Below, piece after piece: positions 12,774 to 24,714 of a stretch of 64,000 nt of DNA. Within the stretch, counting starts at the first letter, position 1, and every line of letters begins with the position of its first letter. This DNA is from Pseudeuparius sepicola (Eukaryota > Arthropoda > Insecta > Coleoptera > Anthribidae), in assembly GCA_963920635.1 (NCBI GenBank), contig OY987303.1:58180278-58244277 (forward strand), read 5' to 3'. Under the pieces are notes generated by a model. It saw only the letters and a list, made by a program, of their open reading frames with translations, made no database searches and was not told the DNA's origin. The position numbers and the translations under genes were made by a program.

Positions 12774-14249
12774 TACTTATTATGTATTTTGCCAATTTTC
12801 ACTTGATTCATATTATCATGTCTTTATTTTTTGTTCTTTAATGCACGCATTTTTTTCAACTGCAAATATTGTAAATACCAAATAATATTATAAAGCGTTT
12901 AAGGTATTATAATAAAAACGGTTCCTAAGTTTCTTTCTATGTATTTTAAAATGTTTGAGAGTATTTATGTAATAATAATTTTATGCCGTAGATGCCTCTC
13001 TAGTTGGATAAAAAAAAGGCTATTCATTCTTTTAGAGATTTTAGAGTAGGTATAGTAATAAGTGATAACAGTCAATCAATATTTTAAAAATCATTGTATT
13101 GTAGATATAGGATTTAATTGTCCTAAAAATACCACAATAGAATATCAAACATCAAATTGTTAATTCTCTGCTTAGCAGTAAGTTCATTTTCTATTTTAAA
13201 AATATTTTCTCATCAACAAGTTTCATGTCCTGGAGCTATTTACTTAACATGTTAATTGTTTTTAATATTTATTAGCATTAAGATAAGATTAGTAGAGGTT
13301 ATAATGCTTCAGAAGTCACATTTAACACTTGAAGCTTCTAGTGATACTTCCTTTGTGATAGCACATATCTACATAATATATTTAAATCTGTTGAATTTTC
13401 AGCATTGGCTAGAAATCATTCGATTGTAAATAAGAATATTTTATCGCTTGTCTATACTTTGATCGAAGTTTTTAGGATGCTCGCTAACTTTTTGAGCTGA
13501 GCTTCTCGTGTATATTTTTAGTAAATAAATGATTAAAGATTTTGGGGGTTAATTGTCTTCATTGTTTAGTCTAAAAGGAAAATCGACCAATCGAATAACT
13601 TAATAACATGGACCAATTGCAAAAATGTATCAGTCATTTATATCTAAAGCTGTGCCTACATTTTTTACTACTATATCATTTGTCTTGCTGTTGAAATGAA
13701 ATACCTAATAGTATTTTGACCAGTTATGTTAGATGCAAATAATTTAGATAATGCCCCAAGATCTTAAAACAAAAAGTGTTTTTCAAAAAGGTTGCTGTTT
13801 CTTTTTCTTTTTTTCGGAGCAATATTTTGAAAAACAATTTTTGCAAATTTTTGCCGAAAACTCAAGAAATTATTAAATCATTAACGATTGAAAAATCTTG
13901 TTCTTGTAGAAAATAAAGTCTACCGTTTGCAAAATGTTTTATTTGGATTTAGAACTCTAGGTAAAATTCCTTTACAAATAATAATTACACCATATGTGTA
14001 CAATTTGGCATCACCTGAAACAAAACAATAAATTAATATTTACAACTTATATTCGAAATATCTTTTATCAAAGCTAACTATGTACCTACTTTCATCCCCC
14101 ATTTCCACTCCTTCGCCCAAAAGCAATCGAGACCATTCTATTGTAGGCAAGATTACGTATTCCGAATTTAAACTCTAATAACTTATTGTTATTGTATTGT
14201 TGACGTGATGTTTTTGCTTATCTCTTACTAAAATGGCTTTTTACTTGTA
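12774..14249. other. AT-rich intergenic sequence, nothing recognised
   Basis: No frame longer than about 60 codons, no terminal inverted repeat and no tandem array stands out here. Base composition is strongly AT-rich and typical of the window's background. Confidence 0.5.
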
Positions 14250-15515
14250 CAGGGTGATCCAAACTCGACGCCCCAGGCCTACCAAGGAAACGCGAAAAAT
14301 GAAAATAAAATTTAGAACAGACGTTCTTAAATGGAACATACTAAGGTCCAATAATTATGACCGAAAATTTGCTTTTTTATGTTTGGGAAAATGACAAATG
14401 ACAAATGACAAATGACAAATGACAAATGACAAATGACAAATGACAAATGACAAATGACAAATGAAAAGTATACTTATCATTCTCAACAACTTTTGTAGGA
14501 AAAGATTTTTTGTAGCTGTTATTGTTCTAAATCTACAGGGTCAAATATGTAAAAAAATGGAATTGTTTCTAATCATTTTCCGAAATCTAGCTAGTCATGG
14601 AAACAATTGATAGTCAGAAATTATTGAAGAGTATGTTAGGGTGCCTTGTGCACCCCTAAATTTATTGAACTGGAATATTTTTTAAATTTTTAAATTTTGC
14701 TTGTTATTAGCTAACTTGTTTGCTATTATTGTTTGTTACTTGCTTCTGTTATTGTTTGTACTGCTTCTGTAAATTTTAGACATAGTTCGTTTATAATTTC
14801 TTCGGCGGTTTTGATACACCCAATCGATTTTTATCTTTCTTGATCTGTATTTTTTGTTCAAACATGGCATAATATGGGGGTTCTGTGGTGTCCTGATTAA
14901 TGCCGGTCCTGGATTTGCATGTTGACAACTGTAAGATCATTTAAACAATTAAAAAACAAATAAAAGGTCAGGGGAATATCTCTAAAAATAAAATCATTGA
15001 AAACTCTACGTCATCCTTGGTAATGGCGATTAACAAAAAAATAATATTTTAATGTGATTTTCAAGAATAACTTTTTAACGGAAGAGAATAAAGAAAAATT
15101 ACATTAATGAAAAATGTTCATGCAAATAAGGGGCTGGTGGGGAAAACTATTTTTTGGCGTCGCGACGCCTAGCGTCGTATTTACAGAGTCGCTAAATAGA
15201 CCAATTCATTCCTTTATACACCCTATATCATCTCCCATATATAACAATATCTCCATATCTTCGACCGTTTTCCACCAATAGAGGCTGGGCGTCTAAAAAT
15301 AATTACCCTCTACATTTTGGACAATAAAAGATACAGAAAATCTTTTCCTATAAAAGTTTTTGAAAATGATAGGGACTTTCAATATTTAGAAAAAATTGTA
15401 TGTTTCTGGGGGAAAAATATCGATGGCGTCACAGCGACCATTTTCTCGAACATCAAAAAAAGCAAATTTCGGTCATAATTGGACCTCAGTATGTCGCATT
15501 TAAGAACCCCTGATT
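14250..15515. mobile_element. Degraded fold-back element, family shared with 57332-58192
   Basis: The left end, CAGGGTGATCCAAACTCGAC, is homologous to the left end at 57332. Near 15430-15500 the sequence (gaacatcaaaaaaagc, tttaagaacccc) matches the opposite arm of that family, but the right terminus is lost. The middle contains a 7-bp minisatellite and unrelated inserted sequence. No coding capacity. Confidence 0.55.
14391..14464 (+). repeat. 7-bp tandem repeat (acaaatg)n
   Basis: About ten uninterrupted copies of the heptamer ACAAATG inside the degraded fold-back element. They are absent from the related copy at 57.4 kb, so they expanded after that copy diverged. Confidence 0.9.
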
Positions 15516-15619
15516 TTGGCAGCAACAATTGTGCGGGGATAAAACATGACGAAAGCAAAAGTGGTCACGTCACTTGCGTCAATGGTCATATTTGACGTGT
15601 AACAAAAAAACTTCAAAAA

Positions 15620-15835
15620 CGTCACTAAGGGCATCTAATTTTTCCGAAAAAAATCGAAAAAACACGTTGCTAAGTAATATTTTAACAAGAAGCATGAGTG
15701 CTGGTGGCAACAAAAATCCGAGTTGAAGACGAGGATTTTTGCACCTGTACGAATGCATTTTGTTAAAAAAATATGACTTAGCATTGTGTTTTTTTGGATT
15801 TTTTTCACAGAAAAAATTAGATGCCCGAATGGTAT
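15620..15835. repeat. Short fold-back repeat
   Basis: gggcatctaatttttccg at about 15629 is mirrored by aaaaattagatgcccg at about 15815. The arms include further complementary A/T-rich sequence and the centre holds aaaatccgagttgaagacgag, itself part-palindromic. No gene. Confidence 0.55.
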
Positions 15836-16329
15836 TTGACAAGACTATTTCATGAATAACAGATTATTCTGCATACACATAGCTTACAAAACATACCTAC
15901 TACCTATTATACAACAGCTGTCAAGTTTTGCCGCGGGTAAACCATAGAGAATGACCTCTATGGGGTAAACTCGAAAAAACTGCTGAGAGGTGCTGTCATA
16001 CAGTTTTCCCATCTAGAAACCATTTGTAATTCAAAATTGCGCGTTTGTGATTGGTGGAAATTAAGACGAGGGAAATAGTCGTATGTAATATCACAAGTGC
16101 CGGAAATTTTATAGAAAATTTTATGTCGACAAGGTACAACCAATAAAACACAAGCATTTCTTAACGTTGCCATGGCAACTTGTGTATTTTTCCGGAAATC
16201 ACCCTCCCATAAGCACCTAGCTGTAGGATTAATAAGTGGAAATCTCCCTCCTATACAACAATAACCCCAGTCACCATATGTCACCAATTTAATTGTATTT
16301 TCAAATAGTTTTGACATGAAATTTTCGTA

Positions 16330-17162
16330 CCGAATCTCCCGCGAGCAAGAATTAAAATTCCGGAAATTTTTTCTCGGTTACGAATTTTTTAAGAAAATTT
16401 TCAAAAAATTCGCACCTCGAAAAAAATTTCCCGAAATAATTCATGCTCTAGGGAGATTATAAGCGCTATTTTGCCTATAGAAAGTTTACGAGTATAAATT
16501 GGTCTTTTATTTTATCTCTGAAAATAAAAGCCCAATTTGTACGAGTGGTTTGCTAATGGGCAAAATAGCGCTTGAGAATAAAATTATTTAGAAAAATTTC
16601 CGGCACGAGTGGTATTTGTCTAGATTATTTCACGAATAAAATTTAATAATTTCTGTATTGATTTTTTCTATGTTTACATTTCCAAAACGACGCATTTTGA
16701 ACGAGTATATTGACAGCTTCGACTATAGAGTTCGAGTAAACAAACATGACGCTTGGATATCCAAGGCAAATGCGATTATACCTACATCCTGTCAGCGTTG
16801 GTTCATTTTCTGAATGTGTGTCATAAATTTAAACGGAGACGTAGGTCTAATAACAAGAATTTAACAATGTAAAAGTTATATAAATTCATTGATACAATGC
16901 TTAATAATACCGCAACATAATTTATAAGCTGCACAATTTAGAACAGTGTAAAACACACCAATTTTAATAAGTACGCGTTTGTATCGAACAGATTCGCGGT
17001 TGCTAAGTAACGAAGTGATAATTGCACAAGTGGTATTACCGCTTTGCTTTTGCACAAGTGCAATTATCGCTAGCAGAGGCATATGATTGGTTGGATTTTT
17101 ATGGAAGGAGCTACCTTACTGGATGCGACCAGTATGAGGGAAATAATCAGAAATAATCGTGG
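16330..17162. repeat. Snap-back repeat family, copy interrupted by hAT insertion
   Basis: This sequence recurs almost base for base at 38.4-39.1 kb. Shared tracts include tccaaaacgacgcattttga, gcttggatatccaagg and aagtgcaattatcgctagca. Self-complementary tracts (cacaagtgcaattatcgc and similar) give it hairpin potential. The copy stops where the hAT element at 17171 begins. Confidence 0.65.
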
Positions 17163-17170
17163 GGCAAGTG

Positions 17171-18307
17171 CACGGGCGTAGCCAGGATTTAGTTTTGGGG
17201 GGGGGGGGTTTAGTTTGAGAAGTAAATAAAACAACAAAAATATACTTACATGAAATTTAATATCTATATATTCATCCGAAAAACTACGACATATTTATAA
17301 AGTTCTTAACTTTAAATGAAATGGATAAATTAATTTCGTTCCTCTGCGCTAAATCTAAAACCATTAAAGAAGAAATCTTCGGCTTTTTCTTTTAAATATA
17401 TCCACTACTTCATCTGCATGAATTTCTGTTCCATAGTGAATGTTCATTAGAGCCAAACCATTAAGTCTGTTTTCACTTGTAGTGTTTCGTAAATAGTTTT
17501 TCAGTCTCCTTAGGCTCGAGAAAGACCTTTCTGGGGTAGCAGTGGATACAGGAATGGTAGCCAAGATTTGTAGTAATGTGTAAATATTAGGATAAAGGTT
17601 TTTATCGCACATATCTAGGCATTCCAAACTAGATTTCGGGGTAGGCAGTCTTCTTATCAGCATGCAAGGTAGCTGAAGCTTTGACAGCTAAATCCAAATT
17701 TGTTTCTTTATTAGAAACCCCTTGACCTTGACTACACCACTTTTTCCAGTAGTCCATACCTTTAAGTTTATCACCCTTCCTTTTTTTCCCCTCCATTTTT
17801 CGACAGTAATAATGATTCACGTATCTATCCTTAACAAGGCCATCGAATAACAGCGCACTAAAATTACTCACTTACACGGTACACTTAATTCTCTTCACTA
17901 TTCGTTCACCACTTTTCACTTTTATTCGCTTCGAGTTCGCATGGAACAATACTGCCGTAAGCGCGGTCACGCGCCGCGGCGCCGCTTATATAGCAGCCCA
18001 GTAGCCGTCCAGAAACTTCCACGAACTTCCACAAAGTTCCGCTCATTTCGACCGAGGGGCGTGGCGAATAATCGAGAAACAACGCAAAGTGTCCCTACAA
18101 TACAAAATAGTTCGGCTGCAACTGCGTCTGCCTCTCGTCAAAAGATGGCGCTAGGCGCTACTATTACTACATAATATATTCAAACGTAATAATAATTTAA
18201 CTCCTCACTCCTCGTATTTTTTCGGTATAATATTAGGTAATATTTTGCTTATTTCGGGGGGGGGGGGGGTTTGAACCCCCGAAACCCCCCCCTTGGCTAC
18301 GCCCGTG
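17171..18307 (-). mobile_element. Non-autonomous hAT transposon with 8-bp target duplication
   Basis: Terminal repeats are CACGGGCGTAGCCA (17171) and its complement TTGGCTACGCCCGTG (ending 18307), followed inward by runs of G and C. Direct repeats ggcaagtg lie at 17163-17170 and 18308-18315, the 8-bp duplication expected of hAT. The 1137-bp body keeps the two ends of a transposase on the minus strand. The central catalytic part is deleted. Confidence 0.88.
17364..17871 (-). pseudogene. hAT transposase remnant (N-terminal piece fused to C-terminal dimerisation domain)
   Basis: The upstream frame (17871-17629) carries a basic stretch, MEGKKRKGDKLKGMDYWKKW. The downstream frame (17663-17364) reads LLQILATIPVSTATPERSFS then LRRLKNYLRNTTSENRLNGL and ALMNIHY, the conserved C-terminal hAT dimerisation signature. 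The two frames overlap at 17629-17663. The RNase H-like DDE core is absent, which fits an internal deletion. It cannot make active transposase. Confidence 0.85.
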
Positions 18308-18315
18308 GGCAAGTG

Positions 18316-18605
18316 TCCAGGAATTCCCCGGCTGGTGGTCCGATTGACCGCGGCCGTCCGGCGAATCGCAAACAACTCTGTGGAAATGGTTGCCCGAACG
18401 CGCTGCGCGGAACTGTCAAGTTGCACGTGGGTGAACCAGTGTTTCTGTCCCGCTGCCGGTTCTCCGTTCTCCGGTCCCGCGGCCGGTCTCCTTCCTTCGC
18501 GCGACGAGACTCAGCGGCGGCGGCGGCGGCGGCGAGCAAATCTTCTGGCCGACTTCGTGCTTCTCTCCTCCGGTGAAAATCCAGGATAACACCTGCCATT
18601 TCTCT
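18316..18605. promoter_or_regulatory. CpG-rich block 1, possible promoter or 5' exon
   Basis: Much more GC- and CpG-rich than its surroundings, with ccgcggccgtccggcg and a (cgg)n run near 18515. Overlapping open frames on both strands are what GC-rich DNA gives by chance, and I see no protein family in them. It resembles the blocks at 23.1 and 29.65 kb. Calling it a promoter is inference from composition only. Confidence 0.35.
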
Positions 18606-20280
18606 GGCACTTCTAACAAAGTGATCTCTGCGGAAATGAGTAGTCAATGGGGTCCTTATTAACCCCTCAAAAGTCTCTCCTTGTCGCATAGGTGGAACTT
18701 GGAAAAAAATGACCGCCATCTTGAATTTTATTTTATTTTTTTACTGAATATCTCGTAAAGTATGCATTTTATCAAAAAAACTCAAGAGATCATCTTTATA
18801 GAGAATCAAAAGCTACCTATAATGGAGACATTGGCCAAAAAAACAAAACAGTTATGGAAATTTATATGATTTGGCAATATGGCACTTTTTAAAATTCGGT
18901 TAATATCTGGAATAGTATGCATTTTATGAAAAAATCGAAAAAATCTGAAAGAACCTTTTTTGTGCAGAATAAACTACAGTACACAAAATAAAAACAATAA
19001 GAAAAATCTAAATATTTTTTGTAAGGGTCATCATCATGCACTATGACGTGTTAATTTGGTTGGTAATAGGTATATACTAGATCTCAATTTTCGTCAGTTC
19101 TCCAACCATATTTAAGGAGGTCGAGGCAGTTCTCCAGCCATTCTTGAATTTTGAAATATATACAACGTAAGCATAATAAGAAATGTACCTTATTCTTTAA
19201 AAAAATTACCTGAAAATACGTCCTAAGAATGTGCTGTTTGGCAGATTCTTCGGTTGGTGGCAGTGAAGCTAAACATAAGTCCGAATTTAAGCTTTGCCTT
19301 GAAATCATCCGCATATACAGTGTGTCCTAATTTGATACTGGACACCTCAGAAATATATGCAGGGCAAGGAAAACAAATGGTCTCTATTTTTTATTGGTAG
19401 TCCCAAGGGAGAGTATCTCATAGGTGGTGGTATTTAAATAGGGTAAATATATAATGACCTGCTATGATTTTTTAAAATAGCAAATTTTCAAGAAACCCTA
19501 TTGATTTTTAGCTTTTTCGCCTTTTTTTCTCACTTTTTTTCTTAAAAATGTGTCCTTTCTGGAGCTTTCATGTCAAAATGTTATTAAGGAAACTTGTTCA
19601 TAGTGAAAAAATAAATTGAAATTTTGGGAATCCACTCAGTTTTTCATTCTGAATAAGTTTTGTCGTAAAAAAATCCCTAATAGGGTTTCTTGAAAATTTG
19701 CTGTTTCAAAAAATCATAGCAGGCCATGGCCATAATTACCCCATCCAAATACCACCGCCTGCCTGCCTATGAGATACTCTCCCTTGAGACTACCAATAAA
19801 AAAATAGACACCATTTCTTGCCCTTCATATATTTCTGAGGTGTCCAGTATCAAATTGGGACACACTGTATAGTAGGTGACGTACCTTAGCTAATATCATG
19901 AATATTCTTTGGACACCGGTAAATATTTAAAAAAAAATTAAGTCCTGATTTAATCAAAACTGCCAGATATTAACAAAATAAAAAAAAAACATATTGCCAA
20001 ATCATATAACTTTCAATAACTTTTTTGTTTTTTGACCAATGGACTTGAAATTTGTTCTTTATAGGTAACTTTTAATTCTCCATAAAAAGAGTGTCTTGAG
20101 TTTTTCTGATATTATGCATACTTTACGAAATATTTAATAAATAAATAAAAAAAAATCAGGATGGCGGCCATTTTTTTCCAAGTTCCACCAATGCGACAAA
20201 GTGCGATTTTAAGGACCCCATTGACTACTCACTACCGCAGAGATAATTTTGTTACTAATTTTTTCTACCTCGCCTGTATA
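18606..20280. mobile_element. Fold-back element, 1.7 kb, with nested MITE
   Basis: gagtagtcaatggggtcc near 18640 and ggaccccattgactactcac near 20213 are complementary. So are gtggaacttggaaaaaaatg and its mirror near 20172. The arms run several hundred bases inward. A complete 550-bp MITE (19318-19867) sits in the centre. The left end merges with the CpG block. Confidence 0.65.
19318..19867. mobile_element. Fold-back MITE, 550 bp
   Basis: Begins CAGTGTGTCCTAATTTGATA and ends with ...TATCAAATTGGGACACACTG, next to TA. Almost the whole element is two complementary arms; shared tracts include tatgagatactctccctt and tttcttgaaaatttgct. Confidence 0.8.
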
Positions 20281-21915
20281 AACCTGCCTAGATTAACTAG
20301 GCTAATATTAAATACCTGTGCATAGCGCTGTTTCAAGCGATCGCCACTGGCGCCACACCACGAAACAAATTTACACGGTGGTCTAATGTTAAAACACCAT
20401 TGTTGCAGAATCTTTTATAAAATAAAAACATGCAAATGTGTGTCTGACAACGAATTTAATATCCAAAATGAAATAAAATATTTGTTTGTTATGTCCCTCT
20501 ATTTTGACAAGTTCACGTGGCATATTTCCATACATTTTCTTAAGAAAAGCGAGTCTAAAAAGCAAGCAAGAGTATTTGGTACCTTCTGGTTTGAAATGAA
20601 GTCCATGGCTAGTTGTAGTGTAAGTAAGCATAAAACTTATTAGATTTTCAGTTTCTTCTTTATATGGAGGACTATTGGTTCGCTTTAGAGTAAACAAAAT
20701 TTTCTATTTCCATTCTTGCATACGTTACAAAATACTCTTCCAAAATAATATCTAGAATTGTGTTTGTGAAGCTGAGACTATAAATCATATTCCACTTCAA
20801 GATAAGGACTATTTCCTCGGCTTATTGTATACAGGGTGGTCCAAATTGTATCCGCAATACTTTAAAAACTGCTAGAAAATTTCAAAAAAGGAGATTTTTT
20901 TTCATATAAACATGTACCTATCGAAATCCTAGCGGTTTTCGTTATACAGGGCGTCGAAGTTTTTTTAAGCTTTCTTTTATTTTTCCTAAAGGACGACATC
21001 TATGGCAGACATATTTGGTACAGTGTAGACACAAATTAAATGCTATAAATTAAAAATAATTCGGCTTGTCTACTTCCAGCAGTGCCGGAGAGGCGGGGGT
21101 CAACCATCATATTTTTCACTAAAAAAATGGTACACCACTGGAAAAGTGATATTTTTCTGCGAGAATCTTGCCACTAGACCATTGTGCTTCCATATAAAAT
21201 TTACTTAACTAGCCGCATTTAAATTTAATTACCACGACTAAAAGTTGAAGTCAATTTGATAGCTGTCATTTACGATGAGCCTTAATTCGGTTCTAAATAT
21301 ATTTATTGTGTTAATAGATATTTAACTATCAATGTGGTAACTGAAATTGTATCTTATAAACAACCAAATTCATTTAAAAATACTGTAAAACATTTTATAG
21401 ATCGTACGCCACTGTCGAATGTCACCAAACTGGCCAAAATGTAAAATAATACTAAACAAAATCCACAATGTTACACATTTTTGCAAAATATTGCTTTCCT
21501 GTTCTTTAATTAATTTTTTAATTGATTTTAGGACTACCAACATCCAACATACGACCTAAAAGGTCACATTAAAATTATAACGACAACAATGAAACAACTT
21601 AATGAGCGGTTTAAAATTTCATATTGAAATATTTATGATGTGTGCAGTATACAGTATACGTATACCTAAAACGGAGGTTGAAGTTAAAAATAGAATCGCA
21701 CCTAAATGAATCCTGCTTGCTCCGTTATTTTTAGAGATAACTATAAACTGTAATAAGCTATACAGGGACGAAAATATGTCAAAAATGAAATGAATTTCTT
21801 GGTCGATTCTAATAAGAAGTCCCACTATCGTAGAAACTCTAGTCTAACTGTTTTTTAGTTTTTGATCGATTACATTCCTTGGTTTACATACACCAGATTT
21901 CGATCCAATGATATA
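20281..21915. other. AT-rich intergenic sequence with a few transposon ends
   Basis: An isolated end resembling the window's MITEs (tatacagggtggtccaaatt) is at about 20829, and another is at 20944. I found no partner ends. No convincing gene; the overlapping frames at 20386-20697 are antisense to one another and match nothing known to me. Confidence 0.45.
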
Positions 21916-22794
21916 CAGTGTGATCATTTAAGTGTGCAACATATGCGATTTTTTTTATTAATTGCACAACGAAAATACAAATATTCCCGAAAGTTGATGC
22001 ATGTTCGATAATCATATTAGGCGTACTTAGAATGGTTGCTAGTCAAACAGTATACGAGATAGGTCAAAAAATATAAAAAAATGTACGAGAGTAAAGTACC
22101 CTTAATTTGGAAAATTCGGCAAAAAGTTATTAAGAAAAGTTGTCTCGAATTAAAAGTTATGCCAAATACCAAAACATGGCCTCCGAAGAAAAAATTTTTT
22201 TAAACATTAATAATCTCCTAAAAAAATTGTTTTAATATTCACCCTAAACAATTTCATAAATCAATCAAAATTAAATCAATTCCACATAACCTTGTTCAAA
22301 TTCAAGCATATTTGTAAAATTAACTTAGATTTTTTTAGGGAATCACAAACTTGATGTTTGTTGCAATGATATTAAACAAAACTTTAAAATTTCACAAAAA
22401 TTCTTCTGAACAAGGTAAAACATTAATTAGTAATGGTAATGTGTATAATAAAAAACTCTCATTTAAGGTGCAAAATTTTTATTTTAAATGTTTATTAAGA
22501 AACTGTGGAAATTATTTGACGAATAGGAGGCTATATTTTCGTATTTAGGCATAGTTTTTAATTCTAAACAATTTTTCTTAATAACCTTTTGCTGAATTTT
22601 TTGAAATAAGGGTACTTTTACTCTTGTGCAATTTTTATATTTTTTACCTACCCTGTATGCTGTTTAACTTGCAACCATTCTAAGTGCACCTAATATGATT
22701 ATTGAACATGCATCAACTTTCGGCACTATCTGTATTTTGGTTGTGCAAATAATAAAAAAAGTCCCATATGTCGCACCCTTAAATGACCACACTG
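21916..22794. mobile_element. Fold-back Tc1/mariner-type MITE, 880 bp
   Basis: Starts CAGTGTGATCATTTAAGTGT and ends with ...CACCCTTAAATGACCACACTG, next to TA. The arms share tatttgcattttcgttgtgc-like tracts, aaagttgatgcatgttc and cttagaatggttgc in opposite orientation. A 5' portion of a second copy lies at 32266. Confidence 0.75.
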
Positions 22795-22856
22795 TATAGG
22801 AATAGATGACTCACGGTGATACATATAACACTGTTTTGTTTTACTTCTACATTAGC

Positions 22857-23074
22857 TGGTCGGGGGGAAGAAGACGAGGTAATTTGTTTTCTTAAATTTA
22901 GTCTTTCCTATTTTGTAAAAATAGGACAAAAAAGATGGCGTCAACGAACAATCCCGCAAAACGTCTTAACGTTTTTATTACGATATGCCGCTCTTGGCGA
23001 ATCTAACTAACTCGCCGAATAGCATCTCCGAACTGCTGGAGGAATTGACCCGCCCGTCCCCGTTACCGCCCTGA
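22857..23074 (+). other. Possible coding exons, unresolved
   Basis: A ttctacattag acceptor at 22856 and a GAG|gtaatt donor at 22879 bound a 23-nt segment. A further open stretch ends in LTNSPNSISELLEELTRPSP then LPP and a stop at 23074. Its codon use looks coding, but I cannot join the pieces in one frame. An alternative acceptor after ctaactaac at about 23021 opens another frame. I assign no function. Confidence 0.25.
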
Positions 23075-23099
23075 ATGAAAACCTACACATTCTTAAAGT

Positions 23100-23364
23100 A
23101 TTTACTTGATTAATGCTGCAAATTGAGGCATGCAGGCGGGTGAGCCAGAAAGCAGACGCGCCCGGACGATTTTGTGTTTTGTGCGCCTCGTTTTAGAACT
23201 GTGGCAGTTCGCGGGTCCCGCGTTTTGAGTTTTCGCGCTTTTGTGGGCGGCAGTGCAGTGATTCGGTTGCCGTTTGAAAATTTCCATGGCTGCGATATTC
23301 GACTGGCTTCCCGTGGCGCCATGCTTCCCTGAGGGACTGACCTGAGATGGATCCCTTCAGAAAG
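23100..23364 (+). promoter_or_regulatory. CpG-rich block 2, probable promoter and first exon ending in a donor
   Basis: A GC-rich stretch ends GACCTGAG, then ATG GAT CCC TTC AGA AAG, then gtgagc, a textbook donor after 23364. This could be a first exon with a short coding start (MDPFRK) or a 5' UTR exon. No partner exon in phase was found: joining it to the 35324 acceptor gives a stop after a few codons, so it would be untranslated there. Confidence 0.4.
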
Positions 23365-23709
23365 GTGAGCCACGAAAAAGACAATAATTTTCTAGAGACA
23401 CCCAAACATGTTGCTACACGGGCTGTCACTACTGCAAAACTACACCAGATATAGTGTGGCCCAAGAAGAATCGATTTAGTAGTGAAAAGTTGGCGTAGAA
23501 CTTTGACAGATCTAATGCCCAGAATAACCCCAGTTCTACGCCTATGGGCCAATTTGCAACACTCTGTTTCCACGGGTTTTTGCGTCCTTTAATTATAACT
23601 TCGACTTTTATTGGTCTACACTATATCTGGTATGGTAGCGCTGTAAAGACTTTTAGGGACACTCTAAAGGCGTAAGTATTTAAAAAGAAAACATTGCTAA
23701 GTAACTACT

Positions 23710-24461
23710 ATCCCATATAGCATTTAATATTTTTTGAATATGCAAAATAAGTTCCTAATGTGCAAAAAATATTCATATTTATAAAACATTGTTACAATAT
23801 TTTACGAAATATGTTCAGTAACTGCATATAAGCAAGATATTTGTTAATCGCAGATACAAATATAATATGTTAGATGAATGTACAAATGATGTATATGTTT
23901 GTTTTGAATATCTTGTGTAACATATTCCTAACTTAGTGGTTCTATAAATATTTACAAATTGAACATTTAACTTAAGTAATTACAGGTACGTTCACCTTAG
24001 GAATGTGCAATTTTGGAATATTGCTAAATAGTATATTCATACAGCAAATATCTTATGAATGTTCACAAACGGTACTTATTGCTAGTCTTGTGACGTCACA
24101 GATATTCTAGCTTACACTATTTTTAGATAATATTTCCAAGTACCTCGATGGCTCAGTTGGTTAGAGTGTCAACTTGTAAATCGATGGTCGTAGGTTCGAA
24201 CCCAGAAACTGCTGTTGGCGGATTTTTGTTATTTTATAATGTACACGTGAATATTAAATGGATATACGTAGAACATACACTGAATATTTGTGTAACGTGC
24301 ATTCAATATATTTGTGAATGTTTATAATACGTGAAATAGTACCTTCAAAAGGCGAACACCTGAATGTTGCCTGAATGTTCAGATCATGTTTCTACAGTTT
24401 TTATGAATATTTCTACAATATTATCAGAATATTCTGCCAATGGGATTTTGCTATATGGGAT
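23710..24461. mobile_element. 750-bp element with 13-bp TIRs and a tRNA-like core
   Basis: The inverted ends are ATCCCATATAGCA at 23710 and TGCTATATGGGAT ending 24461. No clear target duplication is seen. Inside are many reiterated (a)atattc/gaatgtt words. At 24141-24215 there is a tRNA-like stretch with an A-box (tggctcagttggttagag) and a B-box (ggttcgaaccc). The acceptor and T stems do not pair, so it is not a functional tRNA. Confidence 0.55.
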
Positions 24462-24714
24462 CTTCATTGTTGTCATTGTAGGAGAATAAATGTAAAGTTA
24501 AATCTAGAGTGAGTTCAAGGAACAAAAATTGAACAAAGAGAGAGAGACAGAGGGATTTATATCAAATTTTATTGGGCTCCTTAACAAAAGTTCACCCTCT
24601 ATACGATTTTTTGACAACCTACGCACAATAATAGCGTTGCATGCCGCGTATTTGTTGTTTTTTTTTGTCACACACACAATAGCTCCCATACGGGAGCATT
24701 TTCCAGAATACATA

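Noticed and set aside
18271..18719. Several overlapping frames on both strands
   Set aside because: Expected by chance in a GC-rich (cgg)n block; residue composition is low complexity and the frames are mutually antisense.
20386..20697. Antisense pair of 85- and 102-codon frames
   Set aside because: Neither strand shows a start context, splice sites or a family motif; likely chance.
24141..24215. tRNA gene
   Set aside because: Has A- and B-box-like words, but the acceptor and T stems do not pair; it is part of a repeat.
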